NCBI RefSeq assembly: GCF_000702445.1
Contig: NZ_JNIF01000003.1
Span: 1,240,001 to 1,304,000 of the forward strand
Direction: 5' to 3'
DNA: 64,000 nucleotides
Source of the DNA: Bryobacter aggregatus MPL3
GTDB taxonomy: Bacteria; Acidobacteriota; Terriglobia; Bryobacterales; Bryobacteraceae
Part shown: in pieces, positions 27,657-42,054 of the stretch
How positions within the stretch are numbered: the stretch's first letter is position 1
Layout of the letters: every line of letters begins with the position of its first letter
Made by a program: the position numbers and the translations under genes
Notes under the pieces: generated by a model
What the model saw: only the letters and a program-made list of their open reading frames with translations
The model's database searches: none
What the model was told of the DNA's origin: nothing

Positions 27657-28448
27657 CTATCTTCCCTGCGATCTTCCTGACTCGTTGCCTGAGTCTTTTG
27701 ATAGGCCACCGACATCGATCATGATGACTTCCGAAATATTCGGTTGCCACAAAAGGTAGTTGAAACGAGCATACGGACTCAGAAATGGAATATAGCTTCC
27801 CACTTGAGTGATGCTGAGCCGAATCGGCCGGCCAAATCCGGCCAAATGAAAAATACGTGCTTCCGACTGAGGATCGAATATTTCAAGGTGTAAAGCGCCA
27901 TCTTCATTGCGGAAGGGGCCCACCCTTGGGCCAACAGGATCCAGCTTGCTACTGAAGACATAGATGAGATATGTAAAGCGTGACGCTTGGTCAATTAAGC
28001 CCTCACAGGTATACCAGTAGCTATCGGGGAGCGCAGCGGTGAAGATTTTCCCTCTCCAATGAAACTGACCGTTGACACTTCGAGCAGCCGGAATGAAAGA
28101 ATTGACGCAACGAGGATAGGCAATATTATCCATTCGCATCGGCGGTGGAGAACTGAACTCTGCAGGTTCATCTTCTCTTTTAGGCAAGATTCGCCAACCG
28201 TCCGCTACCTGTTGCGCATAGAAGTGATTTCTGTTTTTCCCATCATCGAAAGTGTCAAATTCAGCTACCAGTGGGGATGGACTGATCAGCCCCTGAAAGA
28301 TGAAGGGCCCCGAATATTTCGATGCACGCATATCCAACTTGAAATACTTCACCTGACTCTCGATCGAGTCGATGTGATAACCGGGCGCGGCGCATCCAGC
28401 CATGACGGAAACGAATGGCAACCACCCATAAACACGATTCATCTGCAA
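27657..28448 (-). CDS. Putative lipoprotein of unknown function
   Basis: 263 residues. The N-terminus has a short hydrophobic run ending in MAGCAAPG, a plausible lipobox with Cys near residue 19. The rest is aromatic-rich beta-type sequence without a known motif (HFYAQQVADGWRILPK, GALHLEIFDPQSEARIFHL). It is translationally linked to the secreted 703-residue protein, so the pair may form a surface complex. An alternative start at the next Met (two codons on) is possible. The gene is visibly more A+T-rich than rho, which lies 122 bases upstream of its start. Confidence 0.65.
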   Translation of the reverse strand: MQMNRVYGWLPFVSVMAGCAAPGYHIDSIESQVKYFKLDMRASKYSGPFIFQGLISPSPLVAEFDTFDDGKNRNHFYAQQVADGWRILPKREDEPAEFSSPPPMRMDNIAYPRCVNSFIPAARSVNGQFHWRGKIFTAALPDSYWYTCEGLIDQASRFTYLIYVFSSKLDPVGPRVGPFRNEDGALHLEIFDPQSEARIFHLAGFGRPIRLSITQVGSYIPFLSPYARFNYLLWQPNISEVIMIDVGGLSKDSGNESGRSQGR

Positions 28449-28505
28449 GGTCTCTCTGGCATTCCCATCGGCTGCTTAGTCCGATAACCGTAGCGAGCCT
28501 GGGCT

Positions 28506-28548
28506 AGAAACAAAGAATCCCGCCAAACGCGACAGCGCCTGGCGGGAT
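28506..28548 (-). terminator. Terminator of the rho transcript
   Basis: On the minus strand, ATCCCGCCA (28548-28540) pairs with TGGCGGGAT (28525-28517) across a 14-base loop and is followed by TCTTTGTTTC. It starts 22 bases after the rho stop. It is not repeated next to the rho remnant at 25383. Confidence 0.65.
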
Positions 28549-28570
28549 CTTCTTTGAAATTGGCTTCGTT

Positions 28571-29956
<1,386 letters not shown>

Positions 29957-30509
29957 ATTTCCCTCACTCCGCGGCCACTTAAGGCCGAGAACGGCATGAC
30001 TTCTCTGCCGGGCACTTCCGCCCGCATTTCTCTCATGCCCTTTTCTTCTTCCTTCCGGTTGAGCTTGTCGATCTTGGTCGCCACAACCAGGTATGGTCGC
30101 TGGTGGTATTCGAGATATTCCCGAAGTGCTCGGTCAGGTTCCATCCACCCGCGTCGCGAGTCGATGAGGAGCAGCGATAATTCGAGTGTTTGGCGTCGAA
30201 GCAGATACGCATCTGCAAGCTCTTTCCAATGTGCCGATTCTGATTTCGGAACTCTCGCGTATCCATATCCAGGTAGATCGACAAGACAAAGTCTGCTGCC
30301 CACCCGAAAAAAATTGATGGTCTGTGTCCTTCCCGGCGTAGAGCTGACAAAGGCCAACTTTTTCTTGCCGGCCAGACGATTCAGCAATGATGACTTCCCC
30401 ACATTACTCCGGCCTAGGAATGCGTACTCAGGAAAAGTTTCAGGGGGAAATTGTTGTGGGTTTGCTGCGCTGGCTAGGAATTCAACATCAAACATCCCGT
30501 CTCCAATAG

Positions 30510-30539
30510 AAAAAAGAGGGCGTCTGAACCAACGCCCTC
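30510..30539 (-). terminator. Intrinsic terminator of lon
   Basis: On the minus strand GAGGGCGT (30539-30532) pairs with ACGCCCTC (30523-30516), followed by six T residues (30515-30510). This is a textbook terminator between lon and engB. Confidence 0.85.
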
Positions 30540-30565
30540 CATTCTAGCTCAAATTTTGAATTTTC

Positions 30566-30589
30566 GTGGGTCCAGATTTCTGGACCCAC
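30566..30589 (-). terminator. Perfect hairpin just after lon
   Basis: GTGGGTCCAGA (30566-30576) and TCTGGACCCAC (30579-30589) form an 11-bp inverted repeat with almost no loop, about 20 bases after the lon stop. No T-run follows directly. It may protect the mRNA 3' end or act with the stronger terminator at 30510-30539. Confidence 0.45.
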
Positions 30590-30609
30590 TCTCATCTGTT
30601 GCATGAAGC

Positions 30610-33114
<2,505 letters not shown>

Positions 33115-33136
33115 AGTTCCCTGTTTCTAAAGACGC

Positions 33137-33165
33137 AAAACCTGGCGGGAAGATTCCCTACCAGG
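33137..33165 (-). terminator. Likely terminator between clpX and lon
   Basis: On the minus strand CCTGG-TA-GGGA and TCCC-G-CCAGG form an interrupted stem (33165-33141), followed by TTTT (33140-33137). This suggests that lon can be transcribed from its own promoter. Confidence 0.55.
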
Positions 33166-33213
33166 CCCTACACCTTCGGTTAGTTCTTGTGTCGGATTCT
33201 TCTCAAAGTGAAA

Positions 33214-34515
<1,302 letters not shown>

Positions 34516-34638
34516 AAATTTTCTCCTGGGGAGGCGGAGCTTCCAGTATCCCTCAGTATATCAGTGGGCTGGAACGGCCTTTCACAAAAATGCGGCCCGC
34601 CGCCACAAAGTAATAGAACTACTATCGTAAGACCTTTG

Positions 34639-35514
34639 CTATGCGGCATAGGTGTCCAGAAAACGTCTTGCCGCCTGCACTCCTTGGAATTCCGTCAATC
34701 GTTCCCCCTCATATTCAATGCCAACCCAGCCGCGGTAACCGGCTCTGCTCACAATCCCCATCATCCGGTCCATATCGAGAGTCGTCTCTTTCCCATCGGC
34801 GCCAAAGTCCCAGCACTTGAAGCTCACCCCCTTGGCGAACTGCATTAATTTTTCGACAGCGAGATACTTATCGGTCTCTTTGGGGAAATTTCCAAAATCT
34901 GGGAGCGTTCCGAAATTCGGCCGATTCACCATCTTCATCAGACGCAGCAACACATCCGGGTTCGACGAGACGCCGCCATGGTTTTCGATCAGAATGTTGA
35001 TCTTGCTCGCCTGGGCATACTCGCAGATGCGGGTGAAGCTCTCCTGGCAACGCTCAAGTAGCACCGCAATCTCGGATTCGGTCTTCGCCTCCTGATTCGT
35101 GTGCATGTTCATCCGAATCGCGTGGCAGCCCAGTTCCGCCGCGTAATCAACCCACTTCTGGTGGAGAGCAGCGGACTTCAGCCGCTCCGCCCGATCGGTA
35201 TGGCCCATCATGCCCTCGCCATCGCACATGATCAAAACCCCTTCGACCGAGAACTTCTTCATATTGCTCTTGAGTCTTGCCAGATAGGACTGGGTTGGCG
35301 AGCCCCACAGCGTGTTGACAAACTCCAGACCGCCAATCCCGTAATGCTCCCGCGCCACTTGCGGGAAGTCGAGGTTGGTCAGCAATCGGCTTTGGATCGT
35401 CTTATGGAAGCTCCACTCGGCCAGCGAAATTTTGAATTTCCCATTCTGTCCTTTTGCGGCATTCGGAAGCACTGGCAAGAGAGCACTGAGAGAAAGCAAT
35501 TGACGTCTGGTCAT
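34639..35514 (-). CDS. Sugar phosphate isomerase/epimerase-like TIM-barrel protein, exported
   Basis: About 291 residues from the ATG at 35514, where an export signal begins (MTRRQLLSLSALLPVLPNAAKGQ, possibly twin-arginine type). A longer frame from 35568 adds only unlikely residues. The fold is the xylose-isomerase-like barrel: KISLAEWSFHKTI, GGLEFVNTLWG, GHTDRAERLKSAA, NILIENHGGVSS and GWVGIEYEGE contain the acidic and His residues expected to bind a metal. Family members include hydroxypyruvate isomerase. Exported versions are common in Acidobacteriota and Planctomycetes but their substrates are largely unknown. It is transcribed away from the secreted gene at 35661. Confidence 0.85.
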   Translation of the reverse strand: MTRRQLLSLSALLPVLPNAAKGQNGKFKISLAEWSFHKTIQSRLLTNLDFPQVAREHYGIGGLEFVNTLWGSPTQSYLARLKSNMKKFSVEGVLIMCDGEGMMGHTDRAERLKSAALHQKWVDYAAELGCHAIRMNMHTNQEAKTESEIAVLLERCQESFTRICEYAQASKINILIENHGGVSSNPDVLLRLMKMVNRPNFGTLPDFGNFPKETDKYLAVEKLMQFAKGVSFKCWDFGADGKETTLDMDRMMGIVSRAGYRGWVGIEYEGERLTEFQGVQAARRFLDTYAA

Positions 35515-35660
35515 GCTGAACAGAATACCCCAACCCGCCGTCCGCGCGTCCCATGAAAATTGCTCCATCGAGCCCCCGTGCAGAGGCTAGTAACTCACCG
35601 TTTCCCGCATACGTCTTTCCAGAGTCACCGGATACTCTGCGCTCCTAGGATCAAGAAAAC

Positions 35661-36401
35661 GTGTATCGTCACCTCGCAACATTCGCCTTCCTCGCCGGAA
35701 CTGCACTCTATGCGCAGACTCTGAATACGCCCGCCCAGGACCATGCTCCACAGGCTGAGGCCGAACCCACTGAAGCCCCTCACGACGCCTCCAACATCAT
35801 CCATCCCAGCCAGTCCGACATGCTGGTTGGCACTCGCGTCCCCCGAGGCCTCGAGTGGAGCTCTCCGACCAATGAGGAACGATGGCGCGTCTGGTGGCGC
35901 GGCATCGCGGCCAGCCCCGGATCGTATATCCGCGCCACGGTCAGTTCCGGGATGAGTCATCTCTCGAACAGTCCGCGGGATTATGGGCAAGGGTGGGATG
36001 CGTTCGGACAGCGCTACGGCAATGCCTTTCTCACCTACTCGCTGCAGGACACGGCCTCACAGGGCTTGGCCGCGGCCGCTCACTACGAGATGCGCTACAT
36101 CCAGTGCAAATGCACCAAGGTGCTGCCGCGCATCGGACACGCCCTCGCCTTCAACTTTGTCACTTATGACCAGTCCGGCAAGAAGGTCTTCAATTGGCCT
36201 TCGATTGTCGGGGGTTATGCGGTGGGGATGCTCTCGACCCAATACACGCCGAACCAGAAATGGTCCGCACAAGGCATCCAGTCCGGAAATAGCGCCATCT
36301 ATTTTGGCTTTGCTTCTTCCTTATTGCAGGAATTCACGCCCAGCAAGCTGTTCAGCCGCCGCACGCACCAGGCTAAGAACGCAGCGAATGCAACTCCGTG
36401 A
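35661..36401 (+). CDS. Secreted protein of unknown function
   Basis: 246 residues with a signal peptide (MYRHLATFAFLAGTALYAQ). A Pro/Glu-rich linker (about 20-45) is followed by a domain with SYIRATVSSGMSHLSNSPRD and GWDAFGQRYGNAFLTYSLQD. Hydrophobic segments (NWPSIVGGYAVGML, SAIYFGFASSLLQEF) might be short membrane-associated helices. There is a Cys pair (IQCKCTK). No enzyme motif is seen. Its last 29 bases overlap the 3' end of the HAD phosphatase gene on the opposite strand. Confidence 0.7.
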   Translation: MYRHLATFAFLAGTALYAQTLNTPAQDHAPQAEAEPTEAPHDASNIIHPSQSDMLVGTRVPRGLEWSSPTNEERWRVWWRGIAASPGSYIRATVSSGMSHLSNSPRDYGQGWDAFGQRYGNAFLTYSLQDTASQGLAAAAHYEMRYIQCKCTKVLPRIGHALAFNFVTYDQSGKKVFNWPSIVGGYAVGMLSTQYTPNQKWSAQGIQSGNSAIYFGFASSLLQEFTPSKLFSRRTHQAKNAANATP

Positions 36402-37017
36402 TCGAATCAATCCAGTAATCCGGCTCGCAGGCGCGCAGTTCTTCCACTAAGCCGTAGCCATAGCTGACCGCACACACCTTCACACCCGCAGCCTTACCGG
36501 CCACCAGATCGGGAACGGAATCGCCCACCATGAGGCAATCCTCCGGCTTTGCACCGATCGCTTCCATCGCCTTGAAGAGGACGTCCGGCTTGGGTTTACT
36601 GGGGAAGCCATCCGTCCCTTGGATGTGCTGGAAGTGTCCGGCCAATCCAAACTGGGTGAGAATGTTCACCGCGGTCTGAGTCCCCTTGGTGGTCGCGGTC
36701 GTTTTTCTGCCCCCCAGGCGCCCCAGACTTTCCGCAACATCGGGGTAGAGCTTGGTGGCCCGATGACCACGGGCCGGATATACCACCCGGTACTCCCGCA
36801 CCCATTCGTCAATTTGCTCGCGTCCTGCCTCGGGAAACAAGTCGGCAAACAATTCGTCCAGATGCTTGCCGATATAGCGTTCGAGAAAAGAGACCGGGAC
36901 ATCCGGACGCGACGTGTTCTTCAAAACGCTCAAAACCGCCCCACAAATATCGGGGGCGGAATCGAGCAAAGTGCCATCTACGTCAAACAGATAAGCCTTG
37001 AAAGGCGGGATCGCCAT
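36373..37017 (-). CDS. HAD-family phosphatase, phosphoglycolate-phosphatase-like
   Basis: About 214 residues from the ATG at 37017, 4 bases after the ftsH stop. A longer frame from 37158 would overlap ftsH and has no protein character. The motifs are those of the HAD superfamily: FDVDGTLLDSAPDICGAVL (nucleophile Asp), TTKGTQTAVNIL (motif II), Lys in FPSKPKPDVLF, and MVGDSVPDLVAGKAAGVKVC (motif IV). It probably removes phosphate from a small metabolite such as 2-phosphoglycolate. It is the last gene of the exosortase-tilS-ftsH operon. Confidence 0.88.
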   Translation of the reverse strand: MAIPPFKAYLFDVDGTLLDSAPDICGAVLSVLKNTSRPDVPVSFLERYIGKHLDELFADLFPEAGREQIDEWVREYRVVYPARGHRATKLYPDVAESLGRLGGRKTTATTKGTQTAVNILTQFGLAGHFQHIQGTDGFPSKPKPDVLFKAMEAIGAKPEDCLMVGDSVPDLVAGKAAGVKVCAVSYGYGLVEELRACEPDYWIDSITELHSLRS

Positions 37018-37021
37018 TCGC

Positions 37022-38935
37022 TTAAGCGGGACTCGGGTTCGGATTCGGGTTCGGACGAATCCCGTTCTCCGAACGCAATACTGGCTGCGTCTGGCCGTCA
37101 CTATTGTTCGACTTGTTGTTGGAGTTCGGACGAGCCGCTGGCAACGATTCGCCAGCAATCAGCATCCGCACTTCATTCCCGTCGAGGATTTCGCGCTCAA
37201 GCAACGCTTCGGCAATCCGGATCACCGCTTCGCGATTCTCCGTGATCAGCTTCGTTGCCGTCTCATAGCCTTGCTGCACCATCCCCCGGACCTCGCCGTC
37301 GATCGAAATCGCCGTCGCCTCCGAGTAGTCGCGATGCTGAGCAATCTCGCGGCCAAGGAAGATCTGCTCATCCTTCTTGCCAAAGCTCAGCGGGCCGAGC
37401 TTGCTCATGCCCCATTCGCAAACCATGCGCCGGGCCAAATCCGTGGCGCGCTCAATATCGTTCGAGGCGCCGGCAGTCTTGAGGCCGAGGAAGGTCTCAT
37501 CCGCCACGCGGCCAGCCATTGCCGTTGCAATCTGCGCTTCACACTGCAACACGTTGATGTCGTTGCGATCCTGTGTCGGCAGGTACATCGTCACACCCAA
37601 CGCCATACCGCGCGGAATGATCGAGACCTTATGCACCGGATCGGAATCCGGCAACAAGGCACCCACCAACGCGTGTCCGGCTTCGTGATAGGCCGTGTGA
37701 CGCTTCTCTTCTTCGGTGATAAACATCGAGCGGCGCTCGACACCCATCATGACTTTGTCCTTGGCGACTTCAAAGTCCACCATCGAGACGACTTTACGGT
37801 TCTGGCGGGCGGCAATCAGAGCCGCTTCATTCACCAGGTTCGCGAGGTCTGCACCGGCAAAGCCAGGGCAGCCACGAGCGATCACGCTCAATTCCACGTC
37901 GTCAGACAGCGGAATCTTCTTCGTGTGTACCTTCAAAATTTGTTCGCGGCCCTTCACGTCCGGCCGGCCCACCACCACGCGGCGGTCAAAGCGGCCCGGG
38001 CGGAGCAACGCCGGATCCAGCACGTCAGGACGATTGGTTGCGGCCACCAGGATGACGCCTTCGTTTGATTCAAAGCCGTCCATCTCCACCAGCAACTGGT
38101 TCAGAGTCTGTTCGCGTTCATCGTGACCACCGCCCAGGCCCGCGCCACGATGGCGGCCCACGGCGTCAATTTCGTCGATGAAGATGATGCAAGGGGCATT
38201 CTTCTTGCCTTGTTCAAACAAATCGCGAACGCGGCTGGCGCCGACACCCACAAACATTTCGACGAAGTCAGAGCCAGAGATGGAGAAGAACGGAACATTC
38301 GCCTCGCCAGCGATCGCGCGAGCAAGCAAAGTTTTACCGGTGCCAGGAGAGCCAACCAGCAGGACGCCCTTCGGAATGCGGCCGCCCAGCTTCTGGAACT
38401 TCTGAGGCTCCCGCAGGAATTCGATGATCTCCTGGAGCTCTTCTTTCGCTTCCTCTACGCCTGCAACGTCCTTAAACGTTACCTTCTTCTGCTGCGAACT
38501 GTGGAGTCGGGCTCGGCTCTTTCCAAAGCTAAGTGCCTTATTGCCTCCACTTTGCATCTGGCGCATCATGAAAATCCAGAAGCCCAACAGGAGGATGAAC
38601 GGTGCCATTTGGAACACTAGGCTCAGAATTCCGTTCGAACCCGTTTCCTTGACTTCCGTGTTCACGCCCTTCTTCTGAAGAACGTCAAACAGCGCCGGAT
38701 AATTGGCTGGGATTACGGTCTTCAGACCAGAGCCGTCTTCTCGATAGATCCCGCGAACATCCGTGCCGGTGATCTGTACGCTCTTGATGCGGTTGTCCTC
38801 AACCTGCTTCATAAAGTCACTGAAAGTGACCTGGGCGTCCGCTTTATTGTTGCCTTTGCGAACCACCACGAATATGAGTGCCACCACACAGATGATGACC
38901 GCCCAAAATATGACCGACTTGACGTTGGAGTTCAT
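37022..38935 (-). CDS. ftsH: ATP-dependent zinc metalloprotease FtsH
   Basis: 637 residues. It has an N-terminal transmembrane helix (about 7-26), a periplasmic domain, and a second helix (about 108-128, [19 protein letters not shown]). The AAA+ module follows, with Walker A in [20 protein letters not shown] and Walker B in [15 protein letters not shown]. The zinc protease domain has HEAGH ([13 protein letters not shown]) and the distal Asp region [16 protein letters not shown] Pro/Asn-rich tail ends the protein. It degrades membrane and regulatory proteins. AAGG precedes the ATG. It lies between tilS and the HAD gene, and the tilS-ftsH pairing is common in bacteria. Confidence 0.97.
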   Translation of the reverse strand: MNSNVKSVIFWAVIICVVALIFVVVRKGNNKADAQVTFSDFMKQVEDNRIKSVQITGTDVRGIYREDGSGLKTVIPANYPALFDVLQKKGVNTEVKETGSNGILSLVFQMAPFILLLGFWIFMMRQMQSGGNKALSFGKSRARLHSSQQKKVTFKDVAGVEEAKEELQEIIEFLREPQKFQKLGGRIPKGVLLVGSPGTGKTLLARAIAGEANVPFFSISGSDFVEMFVGVGASRVRDLFEQGKKNAPCIIFIDEIDAVGRHRGAGLGGGHDEREQTLNQLLVEMDGFESNEGVILVAATNRPDVLDPALLRPGRFDRRVVVGRPDVKGREQILKVHTKKIPLSDDVELSVIARGCPGFAGADLANLVNEAALIAARQNRKVVSMVDFEVAKDKVMMGVERRSMFITEEEKRHTAYHEAGHALVGALLPDSDPVHKVSIIPRGMALGVTMYLPTQDRNDINVLQCEAQIATAMAGRVADETFLGLKTAGASNDIERATDLARRMVCEWGMSKLGPLSFGKKDEQIFLGREIAQHRDYSEATAISIDGEVRGMVQQGYETATKLITENREAVIRIAEALLEREILDGNEVRMLIAGESLPAARPNSNNKSNNSDGQTQPVLRSENGIRPNPNPNPSPA

Positions 38936-39005
38936 TCTTACCTTAAAGACGTAAACAGTTCGTAACTTGATTCATCATCTGCCGAAATCGATCCCAGACT
39001 TTTGG

Positions 39006-40385
39006 CTAGTCGCGACAGTCCGGCATCCATACGAGCCGGAGAGAGGTTCGCGTTCCCGGCCCAGCCGCAAATTCGACCGCTGGGCCAAATTCCGCAGCCC
39101 ATACCGGAGTATCCCTTAGAACCACTATCGGCCAACTTCGCCGTCTCCATAACGGAATCCGGTGCTTTTGGAACAGCTCCTTCAGCTTTTCAGGGCTCTC
39201 AGAACCGATCCGGCGGTAACAATCTCCGGGACGCCAATTCCGAAGCTCCAATGGATTCTCGGAATCCACTGCCGCCCGAAGCCGGTCCCAATCGAGGAGA
39301 CTATTGTTTCCATTATAAGGATTTCCCGCGTCAATTGTGCTCTGTACGATTCCGGCCCGATCCGGAAGTGTGGCGAGTCCTGGAAATTCCAGCGCAATCC
39401 GGTAATTTCGCACACTTCTCGCCGCCAGCACTTCCAAACGAATCCAGCGCAACAATCCAAAGCTGCGCATGAGGTCCAGGCCTGGAATCTGGATGCGTCC
39501 ATTGCCCTCTGGTTCGAGGGCCAGCCGGATCGCCGCTTCGATATGGGCAAAATCGATGCCCAGCAGATTCCCTTTTACCTGCTCAATCAATTTCCGGACC
39601 ATCCGGCGTTGCAGTGCGAGCGGGACCAGGCGGAAGCGTTCGCAATCCAATACGATACCGTCTCCCTCCACACTCACCAAGCCTACAAGCGCCTCCTCCA
39701 CCACGTCGCGCAACCAGCTCTCTTCGTCTGTGGCAATCTCCGCCAGGCCCGCAAGAGCCTGATCGACTTTCGGATTCAGGTTCATGCGAATCAAGGGCAT
39801 TAGCTCATGACGAATCCAGTTTCTCCGGTAGGCCAAGCGGTCATTCGATGAATCCTCCCGCCAGGCAAAACCGGAAGCATTGAGCCAGTCCCGAATTTCC
39901 TGTCGCGTTAGCGCCAGCAAAGGCCGATAGATGCGATGGCGACTGGACTCCGAAATGCCGGACAGGCCCGCAGGTCCTGTCCCCCGGAGAATCCGAAAGA
40001 GAAGCGTCTCTGCCTGATCGTCCTGTGTGTGCCCGGTCAGCACCGCATCCACACCGCATTGGGCAAACCACTCGTAGCGCAAGCGGCGCAGCTCTTCCTC
40101 GGAATTGTTGCCAGGCGCCACACGCTCCGCCCGGAATTCACAGCCAAGTTCTGCGGCCAGTGCGGCGACAAAAGTCTCATCCTGATCACTCTCGGCCCCA
40201 CGCAGGCCGTAGTTCATATGGAGAAAAACGACGGGAAGGCCCGCCTCGGCCGCCAAGCGGGCGAGTGCGACAGAATCGCCCCCTCCACTCACGGCAACGC
40301 CAATTTTTTGGACTTCCAGAAGAGCCGGAAATCTTCCGACAAATTGCTGGAATGTACCGTGGATGTCCATTCCGCGATGCGGCAC
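39006..40385 (-). CDS. tilS: tRNA(Ile)-lysidine synthase TilS
   Basis: 459 residues. The N-terminal PP-loop ATPase has GVAVSGGGDSVALARLA near 28-44, then FLHMNYGLRG and VLTGHTQDDQAETLLFRILR, all TilS signatures. The C-terminal half carries the extra TilS domains (NWRPGDCYRRIGSESPEKLKE). It places lysidine on the wobble C of tRNA-Ile(CAU) so that it reads AUA, and is normally essential. The start is a GTG at 40385, 2 bases after the EpsI-like stop, or an ATG at 40370; neither has a strong ribosome-binding site, suggesting coupled translation. Confidence 0.95.
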   Translation of the reverse strand: MPHRGMDIHGTFQQFVGRFPALLEVQKIGVAVSGGGDSVALARLAAEAGLPVVFLHMNYGLRGAESDQDETFVAALAAELGCEFRAERVAPGNNSEEELRRLRYEWFAQCGVDAVLTGHTQDDQAETLLFRILRGTGPAGLSGISESSRHRIYRPLLALTRQEIRDWLNASGFAWREDSSNDRLAYRRNWIRHELMPLIRMNLNPKVDQALAGLAEIATDEESWLRDVVEEALVGLVSVEGDGIVLDCERFRLVPLALQRRMVRKLIEQVKGNLLGIDFAHIEAAIRLALEPEGNGRIQIPGLDLMRSFGLLRWIRLEVLAARSVRNYRIALEFPGLATLPDRAGIVQSTIDAGNPYNGNNSLLDWDRLRAAVDSENPLELRNWRPGDCYRRIGSESPEKLKELFQKHRIPLWRRRSWPIVVLRDTPVWAAEFGPAVEFAAGPGTRTSLRLVWMPDCRD

Positions 40386-40387
40386 GC

Positions 40388-41059
40388 TTAGGCAGGCAGA
40401 TATTTCAACAACGGTGTGTAGAAGGACCGCACAAAGTCCTCTGCCGCCGCCAACGCTTTTTCATCCCCGTCATTCCCATTGAGAGGGACCACCACCCGCA
40501 CAAGGGCCGTATCGGTGCGGTTATCCCTGATCGCGTCGAGCATTGTATAAAGCTTGGCCATGTATTCGCTGGCCACGGCCCGGTCGCGGCTTTGGTACCA
40601 GTACAGCACCAGACTCTTTGATTCGCCACGTTGCACGATATAGCGGTTCACCTCGATCGGTTGGCTTCGTCCCGGCAAAGTCAGAGGAATCCGATCGTTC
40701 ACCGTCCAGGTCCAACCACTACCTGGTAAACAGTTCTTTGGCGAGTGCGGGACAGCACCCGTGCGCTGGCTCCGGAATGCAGCAATAAACAGGTTTGCGC
40801 CGACCCCAGCCTGCGAACTCCCGTAGTAGCGCGTCAGTGTGTCGTCCGCCTTGAGGATTGCCTGTGTCGCCTCATCCACAACCCCCTCTTGTGTTTTCGT
40901 CCAGGAACCCAACTGATCGGGGAATTGCGACAAGGGCCGTGCGGCAGCCACCTTCTCCGCCTTGGTCAGCAGAAAATAGAGACCGGTCTGGGCCGCGAGA
41001 AAAGCGGTCAAGATCAATACGGTCGAACTAAGAAACTGGTTGCGCTTGTGCTCTGGCAT
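40388..41059 (-). CDS. EpsI/exosortase-associated (DUF3485-type) protein
   Basis: About 223 residues from the ATG at 41059, which has GGGAG 6 bases upstream. It has one N-terminal transmembrane helix (about 10-30) and an extracytoplasmic domain with FPDQLGSWTKTQEGVVDEAT, FRSQRTGAVPHSPKNCLPGSG and YWYQSRDRAVASEYMAKLYT. The HSPKNCLPGSGW block with its Cys is typical of the EpsI family found beside or fused to exosortases. It overlaps the exosortase gene by 32 bases. It probably assists the exosortase in processing or exporting surface material. Confidence 0.9.
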   Translation of the reverse strand: MPEHKRNQFLSSTVLILTAFLAAQTGLYFLLTKAEKVAAARPLSQFPDQLGSWTKTQEGVVDEATQAILKADDTLTRYYGSSQAGVGANLFIAAFRSQRTGAVPHSPKNCLPGSGWTWTVNDRIPLTLPGRSQPIEVNRYIVQRGESKSLVLYWYQSRDRAVASEYMAKLYTMLDAIRDNRTDTALVRVVVPLNGNDGDEKALAAAEDFVRSFYTPLLKYLPA

Positions 41060-41957
41060 GCTGAACTCCCTGATAAAACCAATTTGCGAAACGATGGAAA
41101 GCCAAAAGAAGACCAAGAGCGACCATAAAGATCACCCAACCCTCGGCGGTATGAAAGAACCCTTCAGCCCATTCACTTTTGTATTCGTACAAAATCCCGG
41201 TCACCGACACACGAAACGCATTTGCGGCAATCGCGATGGGAATCGTAGCGACTAAGAGAAGAGCCCGCATCCAGTTCCGGTCGTCGAAGAAAAAGCCATA
41301 GACCAGAGAAAGAAAGGTCAGCGAGAGGAGCGAACGAATCCCGCTACAAGCCTCGACAACAGAGAGCTTATGCTCGGAAAGCTCCAAAACATTGCCATCC
41401 CGCAACACCGGAATTCCGAGCAACAGCAATACCTTTTCAGCAACCACGCTCGCAAAAATCTGAAGCGGGAAGGTAATTTGCGTGTAAATTACAGACGGAA
41501 TCGGCACCATGAAGCACAGGAGAAAGAGCGGAAATGCCAACAGACGGAGCAATTGCCGCCCTCCGACAAAGAACACCATCCCAGTGAGCGTAATGATGAT
41601 CGAGGTGCGCATGAGGAAAAGTTCAGCAGCAACTGTACCGAGAATGTATTGCACACCGCCATAGAACATGACGGCTAATCCCCAATAATTCCGATGCAAT
41701 GGAGTGGCCAGGATCTCGTCCTTGCGCAACCATGCGATGCAGAGAGCCACAATCGGGACAAAAAATCCGTGCGACATGTCGTCATCATTCATCCATTGAC
41801 TCACCAGGCGAGTCAGCATCGGATAGAAGGAGACCAGCATTAGCCCCCCAATCCAGGCCATGGGAGCCCAGGGGATCGAGGGGGTGAACGGGGAAAGCGC
41901 GGGACTCAACTTACCAGTTGCCAGGGGTTCGGGATTTACTTGAGCCGGACTACTCAT
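41028..41957 (-). CDS. Exosortase (EpsH/Xrt family)
   Basis: 309 residues with about eight transmembrane helices. The catalytic triad of the family is visible: Cys in LSVVEACSGIRSLLSL, Arg in AANAFRVSVTGILYE, and His in EGFFHTAEGWVIF. Exosortases cleave sorting tails such as PEP-CTERM and hand proteins to the surface or exopolysaccharide. No protein in this window has an obvious PEP-CTERM tail, so the targets lie elsewhere. It is the first gene of the operon that continues with an EpsI-like gene, tilS, ftsH and a HAD gene, and is divergent from the S55 peptidase gene. Confidence 0.93.
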   Translation of the reverse strand: MSSPAQVNPEPLATGKLSPALSPFTPSIPWAPMAWIGGLMLVSFYPMLTRLVSQWMNDDDMSHGFFVPIVALCIAWLRKDEILATPLHRNYWGLAVMFYGGVQYILGTVAAELFLMRTSIIITLTGMVFFVGGRQLLRLLAFPLFLLCFMVPIPSVIYTQITFPLQIFASVVAEKVLLLLGIPVLRDGNVLELSEHKLSVVEACSGIRSLLSLTFLSLVYGFFFDDRNWMRALLLVATIPIAIAANAFRVSVTGILYEYKSEWAEGFFHTAEGWVIFMVALGLLLAFHRFANWFYQGVQHARAQAQPVS

Positions 41958-42054
41958 TTGGGGGTCGATTCAGCAAGCCACATCTTCTGCCAACTCCAAG
42001 GTACAACAGCCAGAGGAGTCTAAGGAAGCACCCCTCCGCCCTCGCAGGTACAAT

